This document shows, piece by piece, positions 26,178 through 34,914 of a DNA stretch of 64,000 nucleotides; the first letter of the stretch is position 1; each line of letters opens with the position of its first letter. Location of the stretch: contig NZ_CP152020.1 in NCBI RefSeq assembly GCF_038624605.1, positions 2,597,312 to 2,661,311 of the forward strand, in the 5' to 3' direction. The notes under the pieces were generated by a model. That model did no database searches. It saw nothing but the letters and a program-made list of their open reading frames with translations, and was not told where the DNA came from. Position numbers and translations under genes: made by a program. This DNA comes from Psychrobacillus sp. FSL K6-4046. GTDB taxonomy: Bacteria; Bacillota; Bacilli; Bacillales_A; Planococcaceae.

Positions 26178-28973
26178 TCACAAACTTTTTAATGCTTCTT
26201 CAATAATTCTTCCTTGTTCTACTTTATAAGTATCTGCGTCGCCTTCAGCCGGACTTGAGCGATGCACTCGTCCTGTATAAGCAATGCTTCTTCCATCTGC
26301 CATCTCTAATAAATACGGGAGAGCATAATTCCAAGAACCCATATTTTGAGGTTCTTCTTGAGCCCATGTCAATAACTCTACGTTTGGGTAACGTCCTAAT
26401 ATATACAAAATTTCATCCTTAGGGAATGGATAAAGCTGTTCCACACGAATGATATGCAAATAATTAAAATCAGTGCCGCTTTTTACTTTTTCCGCTAAAT
26501 CAATTGCCATTTTCCCACTAGCAAAAACAATTTTCTTTACCTCGTCTGGTTGGCCACCAAGATTCGGTTGTTCAATCACTGCTTGGAATTTACCATCCAC
26601 CAATTCAGAGACATCAGCACCAACCAAAGGATTCCGTAAAAGTGATTTAGGAGAGACGATTAGTAGCGGACGCACAAATTCTTCATTCAAAGATTCTGCT
26701 TGTCTGCGTAATATATGGAAGTAATTTGCTGCGCTTGAAAGGTTAGCTACAGTCCAGTTATTTTCTGCTGAAAGCTGTAGGTACCTCTCTAATCTAGCAC
26801 TTGTGTGCTCTGGGCCTTGCCCCTCGGCCCCGTGTGGAAGCAGCATTACTAGACCTGACTTCAATCCCCATTTCGCTCGAGCAGAACTGATAAAGTTATC
26901 AAACATTACCTGTGCCATGTTAGCAAAATCCCCATACTGTGCTTCCCAAATCGTTAACGTATTCTTATCCTCTAGTGTATATCCGAATTCATAGCCTAAA
27001 ATAGCAGCTTCTGTTAATGGGCTGTTATGAACAACAAAAGAGGCAGCAGAATCGCTAATAAAATGCATTGGTATAAGTTCTTCTCCTGTTTTCTCATCAT
27101 GTAGTACTAAATGTCTGTGAGAGAACGTCCCGCGTTGGGCATCCTGTCCACTTAAGCGTATCGAATGTCCATCTTGCAAAATAGTTGCAAACGCAAGTGT
27201 TTCGGCGTGTCCCCAGTCTATCTTTCCGCTTCCGGTAAAGGGCTCTTCCCTACGTCTAAGTATCTTCTCTAATTTTTTGAATGGTGTGAACTCCTTGGCC
27301 CAGGTTAAAAGTTCTGCGTTAGCCTTACTTAGCTTTACTTCCTCAACACCAGTCTGTATATCAGGATACCCGTCTAATACAACCTGCGGAATCACTACCT
27401 CGTTTGCAGTTGTCTGCGGAAGTTCTTTGACCCTGTCATATGCCTCCTGCATTTCCTTTAATATTGTCTCATCTAACATCTCAACTTGGGACTGATTAAG
27501 TACCTTTTCTTCTACAAGTTGGTCACCATAAATTTGCCTTACAGTTGGATGTTTATGGACAATGTGATACATCAATGGATTAGTAATGGATGGTTCGTCC
27601 ATTTCATTATGACCATATCGACGGTAACCAATAAGATCAATAACTATATCCTTACTAAATTGTCGACGATATTCAAAAGCAAGCCTTGCTACTTCTAACA
27701 CAGCTTCCGGCTTGTCAGCATTTACGTGGATGACTGGAACCTCAAATCCTTTTGCAGGATCCGAGGAATAATTCGTAGAACGAGAGTCGAATTGCTCTGT
27801 AGTGAATCCAATCATATTGTTAGCAATAATATGAATGGATCCACCTGTTTGAAAACCACGTACTCGGCTGTAGTTTAATACCTCTGTTACTACACCTTGC
27901 CCTGGAAAAGCGGCATCTCCATGAACTAAGATTGCAAATGCTGCATTCTTATCCTGCTTCGGATAACCAGGTATGTCTTTTACCTCTTGTGCAGCTCGAG
28001 TTTGACCAGTCACTACAGGACTCACTACCTCAAGATGGGATGGATTATAGGCCAGCTGTACTGTGACGCCATTATTTGAACGATAGGTAGCCCCTTTATG
28101 ATATTTCACATCACCAAACCAGCCTTCTGCAATCTCTAAAGATCCGTCCTTAGGTAAGAATGCCTTAGACGGTACATGAGCGAACTCAGCAAACATCATC
28201 TCATACGGTTTATTTAATACATGCGTCAAGACGTTTAATCGGCCACGGTGGGCCATTCCGATATTCACCTGTTTAGTTTTTGTTATCCCAGCCTGATTAA
28301 CTAATTCATCGATTAAAACAACTAATGCATCAAGCCCTTCTATAGAAAAGCGCTTAGCTCCTACAAACGTACGATGAATAAACTTTTCAAATCCTTCAAT
28401 TTTAGTTAAACGTTCTAGTAACTCTTTCTTTTCTTCTAATGAATGGCTTTGATTTAAAGCATTTCCTTCAATTTTATCTTGCAGCCATTGTCTCTCCTTG
28501 GAGTCTGTGATATGTGTAATTTCAAAAGCAATACTTTCCGTGTAAACAGACCTTAGATAATTGATAGCCTCAAGTCCATTACGTATGTCTTTAGGAGGAT
28601 TAGTAATTATAAGAGCTGCCGGTACATCTACTAAGTCCTGTTCAGAGAGGCCATAGAACTCCATACTAATTTTCGACGGATCCTGTTTCCCATTGTTAAG
28701 GGGGTAAATGTTAGCATTTTGGTGCCCATGTGTACGAATAGCATCTGCGAGCCGAATAGCTCGAAGAATTTTATCTAAGTTGTTGTTTATATTACCTGAT
28801 ATCGATTTAGTCTCACTTTGACCCAAAGAATCGACTGGTGAACCATATTGTTGAAACAATGCTGCTATTTCCTCTTCTACGTCATCAGGTGATTGTACAT
28901 ATAAATCGTATTGCTCTAACAGGTATGCTAAATTGGGTCCTTGAAATTGATTCCATGGATAATTGTTATTCAT
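26178..28973 (-). CDS. odhA: 2-oxoglutarate dehydrogenase E1 component
   Basis: Thiamine-diphosphate enzyme that decarboxylates 2-oxoglutarate and passes the succinyl group to OdhB. The 931-residue chain shows the N-terminal E2-binding peptide (YLLEQYDLYVQSPDDVEEEI), the MAHRGRLNVL motif near 240, a ThDP-binding GDAAFPGQG motif near 340, and the transketolase-like pyrimidine domain with GQDAQRGTFSHRH near 615. It is of normal Bacillales length. An upstream dicarboxylate transporter ends 41 bp before the start with no terminator, so the three genes may be cotranscribed. Confidence 0.96.
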   Translation of the reverse strand: MNNNYPWNQFQGPNLAYLLEQYDLYVQSPDDVEEEIAALFQQYGSPVDSLGQSETKSISGNINNNLDKILRAIRLADAIRTHGHQNANIYPLNNGKQDPSKISMEFYGLSEQDLVDVPAALIITNPPKDIRNGLEAINYLRSVYTESIAFEITHITDSKERQWLQDKIEGNALNQSHSLEEKKELLERLTKIEGFEKFIHRTFVGAKRFSIEGLDALVVLIDELVNQAGITKTKQVNIGMAHRGRLNVLTHVLNKPYEMMFAEFAHVPSKAFLPKDGSLEIAEGWFGDVKYHKGATYRSNNGVTVQLAYNPSHLEVVSPVVTGQTRAAQEVKDIPGYPKQDKNAAFAILVHGDAAFPGQGVVTEVLNYSRVRGFQTGGSIHIIANNMIGFTTEQFDSRSTNYSSDPAKGFEVPVIHVNADKPEAVLEVARLAFEYRRQFSKDIVIDLIGYRRYGHNEMDEPSITNPLMYHIVHKHPTVRQIYGDQLVEEKVLNQSQVEMLDETILKEMQEAYDRVKELPQTTANEVVIPQVVLDGYPDIQTGVEEVKLSKANAELLTWAKEFTPFKKLEKILRRREEPFTGSGKIDWGHAETLAFATILQDGHSIRLSGQDAQRGTFSHRHLVLHDEKTGEELIPMHFISDSAASFVVHNSPLTEAAILGYEFGYTLEDKNTLTIWEAQYGDFANMAQVMFDNFISSARAKWGLKSGLVMLLPHGAEGQGPEHTSARLERYLQLSAENNWTVANLSSAANYFHILRRQAESLNEEFVRPLLIVSPKSLLRNPLVGADVSELVDGKFQAVIEQPNLGGQPDEVKKIVFASGKMAIDLAEKVKSGTDFNYLHIIRVEQLYPFPKDEILYILGRYPNVELLTWAQEEPQNMGSWNYALPYLLEMADGRSIAYTGRVHRSSPAEGDADTYKVEQGRIIEEALKSL

Positions 28974-29014
28974 TATTACACATCCTTATATTTTTATAAC
29001 TAATCCCACTTGTC

Positions 29015-30472
29015 TTAAAGAAGACCAACCCATTGCCAATAAGTCATGCTGAAGACAATGATTAATAAGTATCCTACTATAGTGATTGGAAGACCAGATT
29101 TCAAAAGGTCCTTTGTTGTGAAGGCACCGGTACCATATGCAAGCATATTTTGGGGTGCGCTTACAGGTAGCAAGAAACCGAAGCAAACAACAAACTGTTG
29201 GATTAATACAAGACCAGGACCGTTAAATGAAGTTGGCTGCATGGAGACCACTAAAGCGATAACAATAGGTATAAAAGCGGAAGCCAAGCTCGTAGCACTT
29301 GCAAATCCTAAGTGAATCAAAATATTAAATAACGAAAGGACCATGATAATAAAAATAAGAGGCATTTCTGTCAAACCGACTGCTTCTAAAGTATTTTGCG
29401 ATAACCAAGCAGCTCCTTCCGTTTGTAAAAGCACTGTACCCATTGATATCCCAACTGCAAATACTACAAGAGTTCCCCATGGAATCTTATTTTGCACTTC
29501 TTTCCAAGAAAAAATACCAATTCCAGGTAAGAGCATAACCATGACCGCTATAAAAGTCACTGTCGTTGAATCTAGTGGGTGAAGTATACCTTCTGTTGCC
29601 CAAAGAATTAGCAATGCGATGGAAATAATGATTAATCTTTTTTCTTTCCCTGTTATAGGACCCAAATCTCTTAATTGATCTTTAATAACTACGTCACCGT
29701 TTTCTAATTCCGATAGCTCTGGTTTGATAAGCTTATTCATTAGAAAAAATAGTAAGATAGACATCAGTATGGACCAGGGACCAGCATATATAAACCATTG
29801 CCCCCAGGTAATATTAATGCCAAAAGTTTCTTCAATAAATCCAAGAGCAACCATGTTTTGGGCTGCAGCTGTTTTAATACCAACATTCCAAATAGATATA
29901 GACTGCACTGCCGTAACTATTAATAAAGCGGAAAGCCTACTTGTTTTAGGTAAATTAAAAGCAGCTACTATTCCTAAAAGAATAGGAAGAATTGTACCCG
30001 CCCGAGCTGTAGCACTAGGAACAAATAGAGCTAATACAATACTTACAACAATTGTCCCAAAAACTAAACTCTTGGTTTTTGTACCAACTTTGGACATGAT
30101 GAAAAGGGCTAACCTTTTGTGTAATCCCGTAAGCTCCATCGCTGCTGCGATAAATGTAGCACCGGCTACTAATCCGACTGCAGAAGAACTAAACCCACCT
30201 AACGCAAGCTTTAATGCACCTGATGTCGTGTAATCTACTGTAGGATCATCAATAGTTGGAGCAAGACCTATAAATACGGAAATGAGCACAATTATTATGG
30301 AGGCACTTACAGGAAACGATACAGCCTCTGTAACCCACAGAATTACTGCTAACGCAAGTATTGCCAGAGCTCTCTGCCCAGCAACAGGAAGTCCTTCAGG
30401 ATTTGGTAACAAAATAATGATAAGAAATACTGCAAAAGCCAGAAGAACAAATAACATTTTATTTTTTTTCAT
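29015..30472 (-). CDS. DASS/SLC13-family anion:sodium symporter
   Basis: A 485-residue membrane protein with about 12-13 hydrophobic segments, related to sodium-dependent dicarboxylate carriers (CitT/SdcS type). Family features include ILWVTEAVSFPVSAS near residue 45 and two inverted half-repeats, although the usual Ser-Asn-Thr motifs are replaced (SISIWNVGIKTAA and PVSAPQNMLAYGTG). It precedes odhA, which fits uptake of a TCA-cycle dicarboxylate, but the substrate is inferred. Confidence 0.82.
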   Translation of the reverse strand: MKKNKMLFVLLAFAVFLIIILLPNPEGLPVAGQRALAILALAVILWVTEAVSFPVSASIIIVLISVFIGLAPTIDDPTVDYTTSGALKLALGGFSSSAVGLVAGATFIAAAMELTGLHKRLALFIMSKVGTKTKSLVFGTIVVSIVLALFVPSATARAGTILPILLGIVAAFNLPKTSRLSALLIVTAVQSISIWNVGIKTAAAQNMVALGFIEETFGINITWGQWFIYAGPWSILMSILLFFLMNKLIKPELSELENGDVVIKDQLRDLGPITGKEKRLIIISIALLILWATEGILHPLDSTTVTFIAVMVMLLPGIGIFSWKEVQNKIPWGTLVVFAVGISMGTVLLQTEGAAWLSQNTLEAVGLTEMPLIFIIMVLSLFNILIHLGFASATSLASAFIPIVIALVVSMQPTSFNGPGLVLIQQFVVCFGFLLPVSAPQNMLAYGTGAFTTKDLLKSGLPITIVGYLLIIVFSMTYWQWVGLL

Positions 30473-31239
30473 CTTTTCTTCTCCTCTACTTCTATAAATT
30501 TACAAATAGACTAACTAAGAATGAATCTTTACTTTGCGATTAAACATACTTGTGGATAAAATAATAGGTGAACTTAAAGCACCTCTGTATACTTATCTGC
30601 TGTATTTTGTCCTAATTTATCCTTATTAATCATTCCATCTTCTTCTATTGTCATACACGATATTTTAACTTTTAAGTTTTGGAAATCGCCTCTTTCTCTT
30701 AACTACTCTCTTACTGGGACTTCACTTTTAGGACCTTAATAATTTGTTCATACAAGTTTCTAAATTATCTTGTAATCAAAAAAACTTTTTATACCTGAAA
30801 TTCCCAAGTAAAGTTTCATAAATTGCAGGAGTTTTGATGCTGTTTCATTTAAAAGAATAGGTTTAATATTATTAATTGTGAATAATTTCACAATAACGTA
30901 AGTATAACTCTTTTGTATTTTTTTGTTATACTATTATTCTTTTTTTCATTATTAATTCATAAATTATTAATCGATTGTTCATAATTTTGTCATTTTTTTA
31001 TTATTTGTATATAATTTAATTTTATTTTAAATTTAGTAAGCAGCTGGCAGTTGGACGCGTAAATTTCTAAGTTATCCCTTGTATTAAGCGTTCGCGCTGT
31101 CATCGCTTATACAGCTCACGTCTCCTACTGGAGACACCTGCTACTGATATCAATACATGTAAAAAATAATCCACTATTTTTCCAAATTTATGAGAGAATA
31201 AATAGAAGAGTTTTATGCGGATAAAAAGGAGGATGTTCA
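30473..31239. other. 767-bp divergent intergenic region
   Basis: Very AT-rich gap between the minus-strand transporter and the plus-strand lipoprotein gene. I see no conserved gene or RNA. A GC-richer patch at about 31040-31135 contains short inverted repeats (AAGCG/CGCTT and GTCTCC/GGAGAC) and may be a degenerate repeat unit. Promoters for both flanking genes must lie here but none stands out. Confidence 0.4.
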
Positions 31240-32949
31240 ATGGAGTTATTTAAACGCGGATTCCCTATATTTTGTTTTTTAATTCTTCTCACTGCATGTG
31301 GTAATGATTCCGAAACATTGAATAATCCAATACCAACAGAACCTAACATCCCTGTTCCAATAGAAAAAGTTGAAGCTGATCCTTATGAAATTTTAGTTCA
31401 GGAAAAAAATAAAAGCATAAACCTTATTCCGCTGGATCTCACTTCCTCTTATGCAAGTGAACTAGGGCTCACCTTTTATGAACCAAAATATGAGAAGTTT
31501 TCTGCTAACGGTGAAGTTACTATTGCAGGTGAGATAAAAAAGGCTGACGAACTAAAATCTAACTACATATGGATTAATGTCCAAACAGAAAATGAAAATA
31601 GTTATATTCAGGAACAGGACTATTTTGTTCCAATTAGTGATGGTAAATTTAAAAAAATCATTCATTTTTTTAACGGTGAGGGAACGTATAAGATTAAAGT
31701 ACAGATACCGAGCACAGAACGAGAAAACCATTACTATGATACAGCAAACTTTGAAGTTCTAAATGTAAACCCAAATAGAATTAGAGATGTTGCCTATACA
31801 CCTATTGGTTTAGAAGCCGGACTGATCCTTAATACAGAGGTCGGCTATGTAGAAGAAGACGGTATTTATACATTGCAAGGGAACTTACAGAATGGTGGAT
31901 TATACGAGGATATTATGGTTCGGCTATCAAAAGACGGTCAAACGTGGAGTAATGTTATTCCAATAAAAAAAGGTCAATTTACTGCCAATATTCCACTTTT
32001 ATTTGGCAAAGGCTTGCATAAGCTAGAAGTTATGATTCCCGATTTAGAGAAAGATAACTTTTACAAGACTGCAACAGATTTGCTTATAGAAAATACATCA
32101 TTAGAGATATTGGAACCAATCTCTTATTCTTCCCTATATGCTGAACGCGGGATAAATCTGGTTGAGCCTGTCAGTGGAGAAAAGACAACAGGACACACGT
32201 TTTACATTAAGGGTTTTATAGATCCAGAAGCTTCACTATCAAAACAAACTACCCATCTCTATGTGCAAACTCAAAAAGGTGAAGATCATGCTCTAGAGGT
32301 CATCCCCATCCAAGACTTTACATTTAACGATTATTTTCATTTAAGATTTGGCCCTGGAGAATATGAAGTATCTATTAGCGTCCCTGAGATTACTGAAACT
32401 AAAAATGATTTCTTTAGATATTATGAGGTTGCTAAGTTCGATATAATTTCTTCAGCTGAACAGGATAAACGAGATATTCTTCCTTCAAGAGGCATTGAAT
32501 CTGATGCACCACAAATTATTGACCTAGCAAACAGCCTTACAAAAGGGAAAACTTCCGAATTAGAAAAGTCAAAAGCTATTTATGAATTTGTAGCTAACAC
32601 CATCTCTTATGACGTAGTTAAATTCCAAAATGACGACTTTAAATGGGATGACAGTGCCTTAAAAACTTTAAATTCTCAAACGGGGGTATGTCAGGACTAC
32701 GCCTACCTTACGATTGCACTCTTACGTGCAAGCAATATCGAAGCCCGATTTGTAGAAGGATACACTATAGATCGACATGCATGGGTAGAGGCTAAGGTCG
32801 ATGATCGGTGGGTCACAATGGATCCTACATGGGGTGCAGGCTACCTAAATGACAACAAGGAATTTATAGCTAGTTTTAGTGATGATTATTTTGACCCTGA
32901 GGAAGAAGATTTTCAAAAAACTCATACTCGCATTGGTTTAGTATATTAG
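31240..32949 (+). CDS. Lipoprotein with three tandem beta repeats and a C-terminal transglutaminase-like domain
   Basis: A 569-residue exported protein. A short signal peptide ends in the lipobox LTAC (Cys about residue 20). Three related repeats of about 115 residues follow (about 60-180, 185-290, 295-410), each with an Y-x-x-x-GL opening, an I.V(Q/R) strand and a FG.G.(Y/H)....(I/V) (P) finish. The C-terminal domain (about 430-569) has the Cys-His-Asp triad of the transglutaminase/protease superfamily: TGVCQDYAYL, DRHAWVEA and VTMDPTWG. Such domains either cross-link or cleave; here the target is unknown, presumably at the outer membrane face. Monocistronic, with GGAGG before the ATG. Confidence 0.85.
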   Translation: MELFKRGFPIFCFLILLTACGNDSETLNNPIPTEPNIPVPIEKVEADPYEILVQEKNKSINLIPLDLTSSYASELGLTFYEPKYEKFSANGEVTIAGEIKKADELKSNYIWINVQTENENSYIQEQDYFVPISDGKFKKIIHFFNGEGTYKIKVQIPSTERENHYYDTANFEVLNVNPNRIRDVAYTPIGLEAGLILNTEVGYVEEDGIYTLQGNLQNGGLYEDIMVRLSKDGQTWSNVIPIKKGQFTANIPLLFGKGLHKLEVMIPDLEKDNFYKTATDLLIENTSLEILEPISYSSLYAERGINLVEPVSGEKTTGHTFYIKGFIDPEASLSKQTTHLYVQTQKGEDHALEVIPIQDFTFNDYFHLRFGPGEYEVSISVPEITETKNDFFRYYEVAKFDIISSAEQDKRDILPSRGIESDAPQIIDLANSLTKGKTSELEKSKAIYEFVANTISYDVVKFQNDDFKWDDSALKTLNSQTGVCQDYAYLTIALLRASNIEARFVEGYTIDRHAWVEAKVDDRWVTMDPTWGAGYLNDNKEFIASFSDDYFDPEEEDFQKTHTRIGLVY

Positions 32950-32959
32950 TATGAGCGGA

Positions 32960-33145
32960 GCTGCCTCCTCGCTTTTTTCATTTGCCTGTCGGGGCAAACA
33001 CAGGGGCTTACGCTTTTCTATTTGGCTAGCTTCAGCCCCTTGCCCCTCGGGGTCAAATGGATAAAAGCTCCGGTGGCTGTGAGGCTGCCTCCTCGCTTTT
33101 TCCATTTGCCTGTCGGCGCAAGCACAGGGGCTTACGCTTTTCTAT
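32960..33145 (+). repeat. Two direct copies of a 62-bp repeat
   Basis: Units at 32960-33022 and 33084-33145 share the order GCTGCCTCCTCGCTTTTT, CATTTGCCTGTCGG, CACAGGGGCTTACGC. The 61-bp spacer includes CCCCTTGCCCCTCGGGGTC. The core CATTTGCCTGTC unit is found again in reverse at 60823-60860. Noncoding. Together they fill most of the gap between two convergent genes. Confidence 0.8.
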
Positions 33146-33153
33146 ATATAAAT

Positions 33154-33192
33154 AAAGAGGATGGTTGTGGTTTATTCACAACCATCCTCTTT
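33154..33192. terminator. Convergent terminator between the lipoprotein gene and psiE
   Basis: A perfect 16-bp stem (33154-33169 with 33177-33192) and 7-base loop between two convergent genes; AAA/TTT at both stem ends lets it serve either strand, though no long T-run follows. Confidence 0.65.
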
Positions 33193-33256
33193 GCAACATT
33201 TATAGAGGTTTTATTTATTTTTTTAGGAATAATTTCACGACTTAAATAGGTATTTT

Positions 33257-33730
33257 TCATGCATTCGTTTCTCCCAAGTTTGATGGATTTTCTCTTTCCC
33301 TTCCTTTTATAAACCATGGGTTACTAGGTCTTTCAAGTGGTGTAATATTCATAATAAAATAACCAACAATTAAAATTAGAATAACGAGTGAGTAAAAAAG
33401 AGTATCAATTGGATGGTCATGCTCTACGATGATTAGACGGATCATTGCTGTGATGCCTACATATAAAAAATATCTAAGCGGAAAGTGGTAGTCTTCTTTG
33501 AAGTACTTCACGATCATAGTGATGAATTCAAAATACAAAAAGAATATGAGGATATTAGCAAGGAACATTTTATAATTGCTCGGACCTACCGTGAGCAACA
33601 CCTTTATAAAAATCGTCAGCTCCTTCACTAACAAAAAGGCCAGTATAAAGGCCAAGAAGACTAAGCAGAGGTTTAAAAACATTTGCAAGGCTTTTGGGAT
33701 GATCGATAACACAGCTGTAAATTTAACCAT
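33257..33730 (-). CDS. psiE: PsiE-family membrane protein
   Basis: Homologue of the phosphate-starvation-inducible protein PsiE; biochemical role unknown. The 157-residue protein has four predicted membrane segments (about 12-35, 50-72, 82-100, 108-128) and the family block FEFITMIVKYFKEDYHFPLRYF followed by RLIIVEHDHP. No phosphate-regulon operator could be identified by eye. It appears to be monocistronic. Confidence 0.85.
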   Translation of the reverse strand: MVKFTAVLSIIPKALQMFLNLCLVFLAFILAFLLVKELTIFIKVLLTVGPSNYKMFLANILIFFLYFEFITMIVKYFKEDYHFPLRYFLYVGITAMIRLIIVEHDHPIDTLFYSLVILILIVGYFIMNITPLERPSNPWFIKGRERENPSNLGETNA

Positions 33731-33857
33731 TCAATTCCCCCTTTTTTATAATATATTATTATAATGTAAGGTTACCTAACATGTCTACAGTGAAATTTCA
33801 GAATATTTTTTTTAAAATCACACTACGTATCCCTACATACTGTATTTTGGAAGAAAA

Positions 33858-33897
33858 AAGAAGTGCTACCCCAATATGACAAAGCGTAGCACTTCTT
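33858..33897 (-). terminator. Terminator of the LysR-type regulator gene
   Basis: Stem AAGAAGTGCTAC/GTAGCACTTCTT with a 16-base loop and TTTTTTC tail on the minus strand. Confidence 0.85.
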
Positions 33898-33923
33898 AGA
33901 AATAGTTGTGGAAAATCAAGCCT

Positions 33924-34802
33924 TTACTCGATTAATTCTACAAATTTAGTGGCGGCAGTTGATAATGGAACCCTTTTTAGAAAGCACACTCCTATATTTC
34001 TTGGCGGTATACTCTCTTTTAACTTCACCTCTTTAAGCATACCTTTTCTTAAATAATCTCCCGCAAATTGCTTAGTAACACAAGCAATACCTAAGTTAAT
34101 TTTTGCGAATTCCAATAGTAAATCATGAGAACCTAACTCAAATTCAGGTGATATTTTTACACCCTTTGAAAGCATATATTCTTCCACATATCTTCTCGAG
34201 ACTGATTTTTGTTCAAGGAATATTAATGGAAATTTTACAAGCTTGTCCAAACTAATTGGCTTTGACAAGACTTTATCAAACTTTTCCCCATATACAAAGA
34301 TGTCTTGTACCTCTAGACAAGGCCGTTGTCCCAAGCTATCATCATCTATCGGAAAATTACAAAGAGCAATGTCTACTCCTCCACTCTTTAAAATATTGCA
34401 AAGCTCTATGGTCGTACCATTTACAATGGTGAATTTAATACTAGGATATTTATTATGGAACTCCTCTAAATAAGGGAGCAAGAAAAATCTTGAAATTGTA
34501 TCTCCAACTCCAATTTTAAGTTCCCCTGCAGTAAGGTTTTTAAATTCTAAAATTTTCTCCTCACCAGTATCAATGAGCTTTAAAGCAGAGCTAGCATATT
34601 CAAAAAGCACAGAGCCTTCTGTTGTTAAAGTAACTCCTTTTGTCGTTCTGTAGAATAATCTGGTATCTAGTTCTTTCTCCAGTTGCATTATGGCCTGACT
34701 AACTGCGGATTGACTCATAAAGAGATCTTTTGCAGCCTTCGAAAAGCTATTATTTTTACTTACCATGCAAAATATTTTATATAAATCCAGTTTCCCTGAC
34801 AT
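33924..34802 (-). CDS. LysR-family transcriptional regulator
   Basis: The 292-residue protein has the N-terminal winged helix-turn-helix (about 5-62, AAKDLFMSQSAVSQAIMQLE) and a periplasmic-binding-like effector domain (about 90-292). It is divergent from the CofE-like gene with a 112-bp shared intergenic region, the usual arrangement for a LysR regulator and its target. The effector is unknown. Confidence 0.9.
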   Translation of the reverse strand: MSGKLDLYKIFCMVSKNNSFSKAAKDLFMSQSAVSQAIMQLEKELDTRLFYRTTKGVTLTTEGSVLFEYASSALKLIDTGEEKILEFKNLTAGELKIGVGDTISRFFLLPYLEEFHNKYPSIKFTIVNGTTIELCNILKSGGVDIALCNFPIDDDSLGQRPCLEVQDIFVYGEKFDKVLSKPISLDKLVKFPLIFLEQKSVSRRYVEEYMLSKGVKISPEFELGSHDLLLEFAKINLGIACVTKQFAGDYLRKGMLKEVKLKESIPPRNIGVCFLKRVPLSTAATKFVELIE

Positions 34803-34839
34803 ATAAGCACCTCTTATATCTATTATAATATATATTAAT

Positions 34840-34868
34840 TTTACTTATATCACTGTATTACGTAGAAT
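34840..34868 (+). promoter_or_regulatory. Candidate promoter of the CofE-like gene
   Basis: TTTACT at 34840-34845, a 17-bp spacer and TAGAAT at 34863-34868, 47 bp before the start codon. It lies in the divergent region where the LysR protein would bind; the AT-rich palindromic stretch ATAATATATATTAAT just upstream is a possible binding site. Confidence 0.4.
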
Positions 34869-34914
34869 TACAAGTGGTAATAATATATTTATAATAGTTG
34901 AAGGAGCGTTCAAT

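Noticed and set aside
32960-33145. Short CRISPR array
   Set aside because: Only two units, GC-rich and hairpin-forming, spacers not comparable, no cas genes.
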